A stretch of DNA of 64,000 bases from Udaeobacter sp963725505 (GTDB taxonomy: Bacteria; Verrucomicrobiota; Verrucomicrobiia; Chthoniobacterales; UBA10450), in assembly GCA_963725505.1 (NCBI GenBank), contig CAVRYN010000005.1:186001-250000 (forward strand), read 5' to 3'. The position numbers were made by a program, and so were the translations under genes. The notes under the pieces are model-generated. The model worked only from the letters and a program-made list of their open reading frames with translations. It searched no databases and had not been told where the DNA came from. Positions within the stretch are counted from its first letter, which is position 1, and the number at the start of each line of letters is the position of its first letter. This document shows positions 61,115 to 64,000 of the stretch, in pieces.

Positions 61115-61193
61115 TACCACAGAGCACACAGAGGACACGAAGAAGACAATCAATTGGCCTGGTCTCTGTGAACTTCGTGATCTCTGTGGTGAA
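61115..61193. repeat. Inverted ACCACAGAG repeat between the aconitase-like and dehydrogenase genes
   Basis: Left arm ACCACAGAGCACACAGAGGA, right arm TCTGTGAACTTCGTGATCTC then TGTGGTGAA. A further short-repeat family (accacagag/ctctgtggt). The remaining intergenic DNA up to 61254 has no gene. Confidence 0.7.
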
Positions 61194-61254
61194 TTCTCTT
61201 GATCTCGCGCGGTCCACTTGCGGTCGAAACGCCCGCCGATAAGATCGATATCTT

Positions 61255-62411
61255 ATGGCGAAATATCGAATTGCGTGGATGCCGGGCGACGGAGTCGGCA
61301 ACGATGTGATGGAGGCGGCGCGGATCGTGCTCGATCGGATTGAAGTTCGATGCCGAGTACGTGCCCTTGCGATATCGGCTGGGAATTTTGGTGCAAGGAA
61401 GGTAACGCACTTCCCGACCGCACCGTCAAAGCGCTCAAGGAAACAACCTGCGGCCTCTTCGGCGCGATCACGAGCAAACCACAATCGGAAGCGAAGGAAG
61501 AATTAGCGCCGGAACTGAAGGACAAAGGGCTGAGCTACTTCTCGCCGATCGTGGGGTTGCGGCAGTTGTTCAATCTCCACACCAACATGCGGCCGTGCAA
61601 AAGTTATCCGGGGAATCCGCTGAATTATCGCGGGAACAAGATCACCAACCCGAGCGGCGAAGATGTTCCGATCGACCAGGTCGTGTTTCGAGAAAATACC
61701 GAAGGCATGTACGGCGGCGTTGAGTTTTTCCCGTTGCCGGAATCGGTTTACACCGCGCTGTGCGCCAATCCGAAGATGAAGAAGTGGAAAGACAAGGCAG
61801 GACTCGAGAACATCGCGCTCTCGACTCGGATCATGAGCAAGCAAGGTTGCACGAACATTTGCAAACAAGCGTTCGAGTTCGCCAAGAAAACCGGACGCAA
61901 ACGCGTCACGCTGATCGAGAAACCAAATGTGCTGCGCGAAACCGGCGGCTTGATGATGCGTTGCTTCCGCGACGTCGCCAAAAACTATCCCGACATTAGG
62001 GCGGACGACGCGAACATCGATGCCATCTGCATGTGGATGTTCAAGAATCCGCAGGATTACTCAGTGCTCGTCGCCGAAAACATGTTCGGCGACATCGTCA
62101 GCGATTTGTGCGCCGGACTTGTCGGCGGACTCGGGTTCGCGCCCAGCGCCAACATCGGCGACAACTACGCCGTGTTCGAACCGACGCACGGTTCGGCGCC
62201 GAAATATGCCGGCCAATACAAAGTTAATCCGATCGCGATGCTCTTGACGACCAAGTTGATGCTCGACTGGCTCAAGGAAACCGAAATGGCCACGCGTCTC
62301 GAAGCCGCGATTGCGCGTGTGATTGCGGAAGGCAAAGTGCGCACCTACGATATGGGCGGCAACGCATCCACACTCGACGTAGCCAAAGCCATCGCCGACT
62401 ACGCCGGGTAG
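61255..62411 (+). pseudogene. Isocitrate/homoisocitrate-type dehydrogenase, two one-base insertions
   Basis: The N-terminus MAKYRIAWMPGDGVGNDVMEAARIVLDRI is in one frame, a short stretch FDAEYVP in the next and CDIGWEFWCKEGNALP onward in the third. Removing one base near 61345 and one near 61367 gives a 385-residue protein. Family features: FRENTEGMYGGVE with the substrate-binding Arg-type region, VAENMFGDIVSDLCAGLVGGLG and EPTHGSAPKYAG (metal-binding Asp and NAD-binding regions). An insertion PCKSYPGNPLNYR is unusual for standard IDH or IPMDH. Together with the upstream Lys4-like gene it is a candidate for two steps of a 2-oxoacid elongation or the TCA cycle. Confidence 0.85.
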
Positions 62412-62452
62412 CGCACGCGTCTCGCGTGTTGGTTCCGGCGTCACGCCGAAAC
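62408..62452. repeat. GTAGCGCACGCG repeat, supplies the dehydrogenase stop codon
   Basis: TAG at 62409-62411 is both the stop of the dehydrogenase gene and the first part of GGTAGCGCACGCGTCTCGCG, the same sequence that ends pqqE. A second hairpin TTCCGGCGTCACGCCGAAAC follows. Confidence 0.75.
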
Positions 62453-62636
62453 AAGCTTTTCTTGGGAATCAAGAACGAAGAATCGGCCCGCGAAATACCC
62501 CCCTTCGCTCTGCTCCGGCGCCGCAGGCGCGAATTGACGCGAAATTTCTGACGTCTGACTTCTGATCTCTGACATCTTTTTCGCGTGATTCGCGTGATTC
62601 GTGGGCAAACCTGACAATCACTGGTTCTTTGGCGGA

Positions 62637-62927
62637 ATGAGCTCTTCGATCAGTCGAAGCGCCTCTGGAACCGAAGTTGTCCATCGTGTCCCAAACAATG
62701 TTCCAGTCCACGCGATGATCGTTCGCGACAAGACCGGTTTCAATCTTCACACGGTCCTAACGGCGGACGTGACTTCGGAAGAAAAACAAAATGTTAGAGC
62801 GCTTTGTCGACAATTCATCGCTCACTGCGATGCACAATTGGACGACTTGGTACGCCGTTACGGTGCAGAGCTACCGACAACTCCAGGAACATATGAAGTT
62901 CTGATTGTCGAGCCGCCTGCTGAGTAG
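62637..62927 (+). CDS. Small protein of unknown function
   Basis: 96 residues from ATG 62637 (a GTG at 62601 lies within a GTGATTCGCGTGATTC repeat and is less credible). It has no signal peptide or membrane helix. A central segment reads VPVHAMIVRDKTGFNLHTVLTADVTSEEKQNVRALCRQFIAHCDAQ, with two Cys spaced seven apart. Family not recognised. Confidence 0.5.
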   Translation: MSSSISRSASGTEVVHRVPNNVPVHAMIVRDKTGFNLHTVLTADVTSEEKQNVRALCRQFIAHCDAQLDDLVRRYGAELPTTPGTYEVLIVEPPAE

Positions 62928-62977
62928 ATCAGGCGTTTTAACCCACTCGTTGCAGAGTAACCGTTGATTCGAATCTG

Positions 62978-63229
62978 TTACTTCACATTTACGATCTTTA
63001 CGATACTGCCCTTTGCCTGCGGGTCCTTTGGATCCTTCACCACAGTCACGTAAAGGTCTTTCTCGCCTTCGCTGAACGCAACGTTTGTTGTGCCATCACC
63101 CGCGGCGATCTCAAATACGTGTAGAAGCTTGCCGTCAGGCGATATTTTCAAAATCTTGCCACCGAACCATTGGGCAACATAAATGTTACCCTTGCTGTCG
63201 ATCTTCATGCTATCAGGTCCAGCGTTCAT
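62978..63229 (-). pseudogene. Truncated SMP-30/gluconolactonase-like gene
   Basis: About 83 residues match the C-terminal blade region of SMP-30-type proteins (MNAGPDSMKIDSKGNIYVAQWFGGKILKISPDGKLL...). The frame has a TAG some 55 bases upstream, in-frame with codons before ATG 63229, and the rest of the propeller is missing. A normal protein has roughly 290-320 residues. This is therefore a remnant next to the toxin-antitoxin pair. Confidence 0.65.
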
Positions 63230-63289
63230 TCCGACAATGCCCGAGATCCATGGGCCACGCCATCGTAACCGGCTTACGATGAGAACCTG

Positions 63290-63601
63290 CTACGCGGCAA
63301 CCAATTCGATCTTCACTTTGCGTCCGAGGGATCGCGCGGCGCGATTTAATGTTGCGAGCGTAACCGATGTGTTTTCTGGATCGAGCAGCCGGTGAATCGC
63401 AGCGCGCGACGTTCGCATGCGTGCCGCCATTGCGCTCTTGTTCACGCGTTTTTGTTTCATCAAGTCATGCACCTTTAGCGCGACCGCGCGCTTGAGCGCG
63501 GCTGCGTGCACCTCCTCGTGCAACCCTTGCTTTTTCAGGAAGCTTTCGAAACTGCTTCCGCGATGCTTGTTCTTATTTCTTGCTGCTTTTGATGTAGGCA
63601 T
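63290..63601 (-). CDS. higA: HigA-type antitoxin
   Basis: 103 residues from ATG 63601. A helix-turn-helix DNA-binding domain is seen near the C-terminal half (KKRVNKSAMAARMRTSRAAIHRLLDPENTSVTLATLNRAARSLG). The basic N-terminal part (SKAARNKNKHRGSSFESFLKKQ) may contact the toxin. The start overlaps the toxin gene by 29 bases. HigA neutralises HigB and represses its own operon by binding the palindrome upstream. Assignment rests on gene order toxin-first and on the fold, typical of HigBA. Confidence 0.85.
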   Translation of the reverse strand: MPTSKAARNKNKHRGSSFESFLKKQGLHEEVHAAALKRAVALKVHDLMKQKRVNKSAMAARMRTSRAAIHRLLDPENTSVTLATLNRAARSLGRKVKIELVAA

Positions 63602-63923
63602 TTTTGCGTTGCAGAGCCAGAGCTCTGTCCTCGTTTGGAGTTTTTCTGGTTTTCTTGATGAAGCCGTGCAGCAGAATGATTTCGCCGTCTTGCACGGAAA
63701 ATAATGTTCGCGCAATTCGGGTGGGCAACGTGCTCCGAATCTCGTGGATGCCGGCGCCGATGTTGCGGACGAGCGGCATGCCGAGTGGCCAGCGAAATTG
63801 CACTGTCATGATATCAATCCCGATAATTTTTCGTTCTGCTTTCGGCAAATCCTGTAACCATTCGCGCACCGGCTCTCGCCCCGTTTCGGTTCGAAAGAAA
63901 ACTGCGGGCAAGAGTCGAGGCAC
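63573..63923 (-). CDS. higB: HigB-type (RelE superfamily) toxin
   Basis: 116 residues from a GTG at 63923. The sequence (REPVREWLQDLPKAERKIIGIDIMTVQFRWPLGMPLVRNIGAGIHEIRSTLPTRIARTLFSVQDGEIILLHGFIKKTRKTPNEDRALAL) matches the phage Gp49-like/HigB family: a compact RelE fold with conserved GxxIHEIR and LLHGFIKKTRKTP segments. Such toxins cleave mRNA at the ribosome. It is the first gene of a toxin-antitoxin pair. Confidence 0.87.
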   Translation of the reverse strand: MPRLLPAVFFRTETGREPVREWLQDLPKAERKIIGIDIMTVQFRWPLGMPLVRNIGAGIHEIRSTLPTRIARTLFSVQDGEIILLHGFIKKTRKTPNEDRALALQRKNAYIKSSKK

Positions 63924-63932
63924 ATATATGAC

Positions 63933-63950
63933 TGTATCATTTCTGATACA
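63933..63950 (-). promoter_or_regulatory. Palindromic operator-like site upstream of higB
   Basis: TGTATCA-TTTC-TGATACA, a perfect 7-base inverted repeat starting ten bases upstream of the higB start codon. Position and symmetry fit a HigA/HigBA operator. Confidence 0.65.
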
Positions 63951-64000
63951 TCTGACAAGCAGAATTTGCGCCGCCGGAGAACCCGCCTGTTTTCGACGGA

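Noticed and set aside
1..64000. CRISPR array or prophage
   Set aside because: No evenly spaced direct repeats with unique spacers and no phage structural genes seen; the repeats present are palindromic, irregularly spaced and on gene borders.

Overview
The window is a stretch of bacterial chromosome, moderately GC-rich, dense in housekeeping genes and without phage or plasmid modules. Gene content suggests phylum Verrucomicrobiota, probably a soil Chthoniobacterales-like lineage. The basis is the Verrucomicrobia-style exbB-exbD-tonB-exbD set, the cyclase/TolB-like/TPR regulator, class II cobalamin-dependent NrdJ, the UVR-motif protein, and several families of dispersed palindromic repeats on gene borders. 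This placement is inference from protein character; no rRNA is present.

Layout. 1-5.1 kb: two adjacent polytopic membrane proteins, nuoA, two uncharacterised proteins. 5.2-9.6 kb: xerD, a UVR-motif protein, a secreted protein, maf, glpX. 9.5-14.8 kb: a metal-site barrel protein, an MFS exporter, a SET protein and small envelope proteins. 14.8-18.6 kb: the S-adenosylmethionine cluster (ahcY with a frameshift, metK, divergent ArsR-methyltransferase). 18.8-22.8 kb: cyclase/TPR regulator, phosphodiester glycosidase, FAA hydrolase. 23-25.5 kb: TonB energising operon. 25.5-31 kb: rdgB, leuS, mscL, a 3D-domain lipoprotein, galE. 31-38.9 kb: GT9 glycosyltransferase, miaB, mtnP, a bioF remnant, stress-type proteins, tRNA-Ser(CGA). 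39.2-45.3 kb: nrdJ, an acyl-CoA dehydrogenase with a frameshift, ilvC. 45.3-52.6 kb: TPR proteins, uvrA, a DUF421 protein. 52.6-57.7 kb: a complete pqqABCDE operon including a tiny pqqA, then a convergent PQQ-repeat-like beta-propeller. 58-62.4 kb: FmdB, an HD protein (frameshift), a fungal-Lys4-like homoaconitase/aconitase and a partner decarboxylating dehydrogenase (two frameshifts). 63-64 kb: a truncated SMP-30 gene and a HigBA-type toxin-antitoxin pair.

Two patterns cut across the window. First, several families of short palindromic repeats sit exactly on gene borders. One family (TGTAG, hairpin, spacer, hairpin, CTACA) supplies the TAG stop codon of mtnP, and a related form supplies those of pqqE and the dehydrogenase gene. 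Other families end 0-4 bases before the start codons of leuS, the FAA hydrolase and the HD gene. Repeat DNA is also read in frame inside nrdJ, uvrA, miaB and the metal-site barrel gene, like the Rickettsia palindromic elements. I regard this repeat/gene interplay as the most notable signal in the window. Second, four conserved genes contain five apparent one-base insertions and no one-base deletions, which looks more like sequence error than decay.
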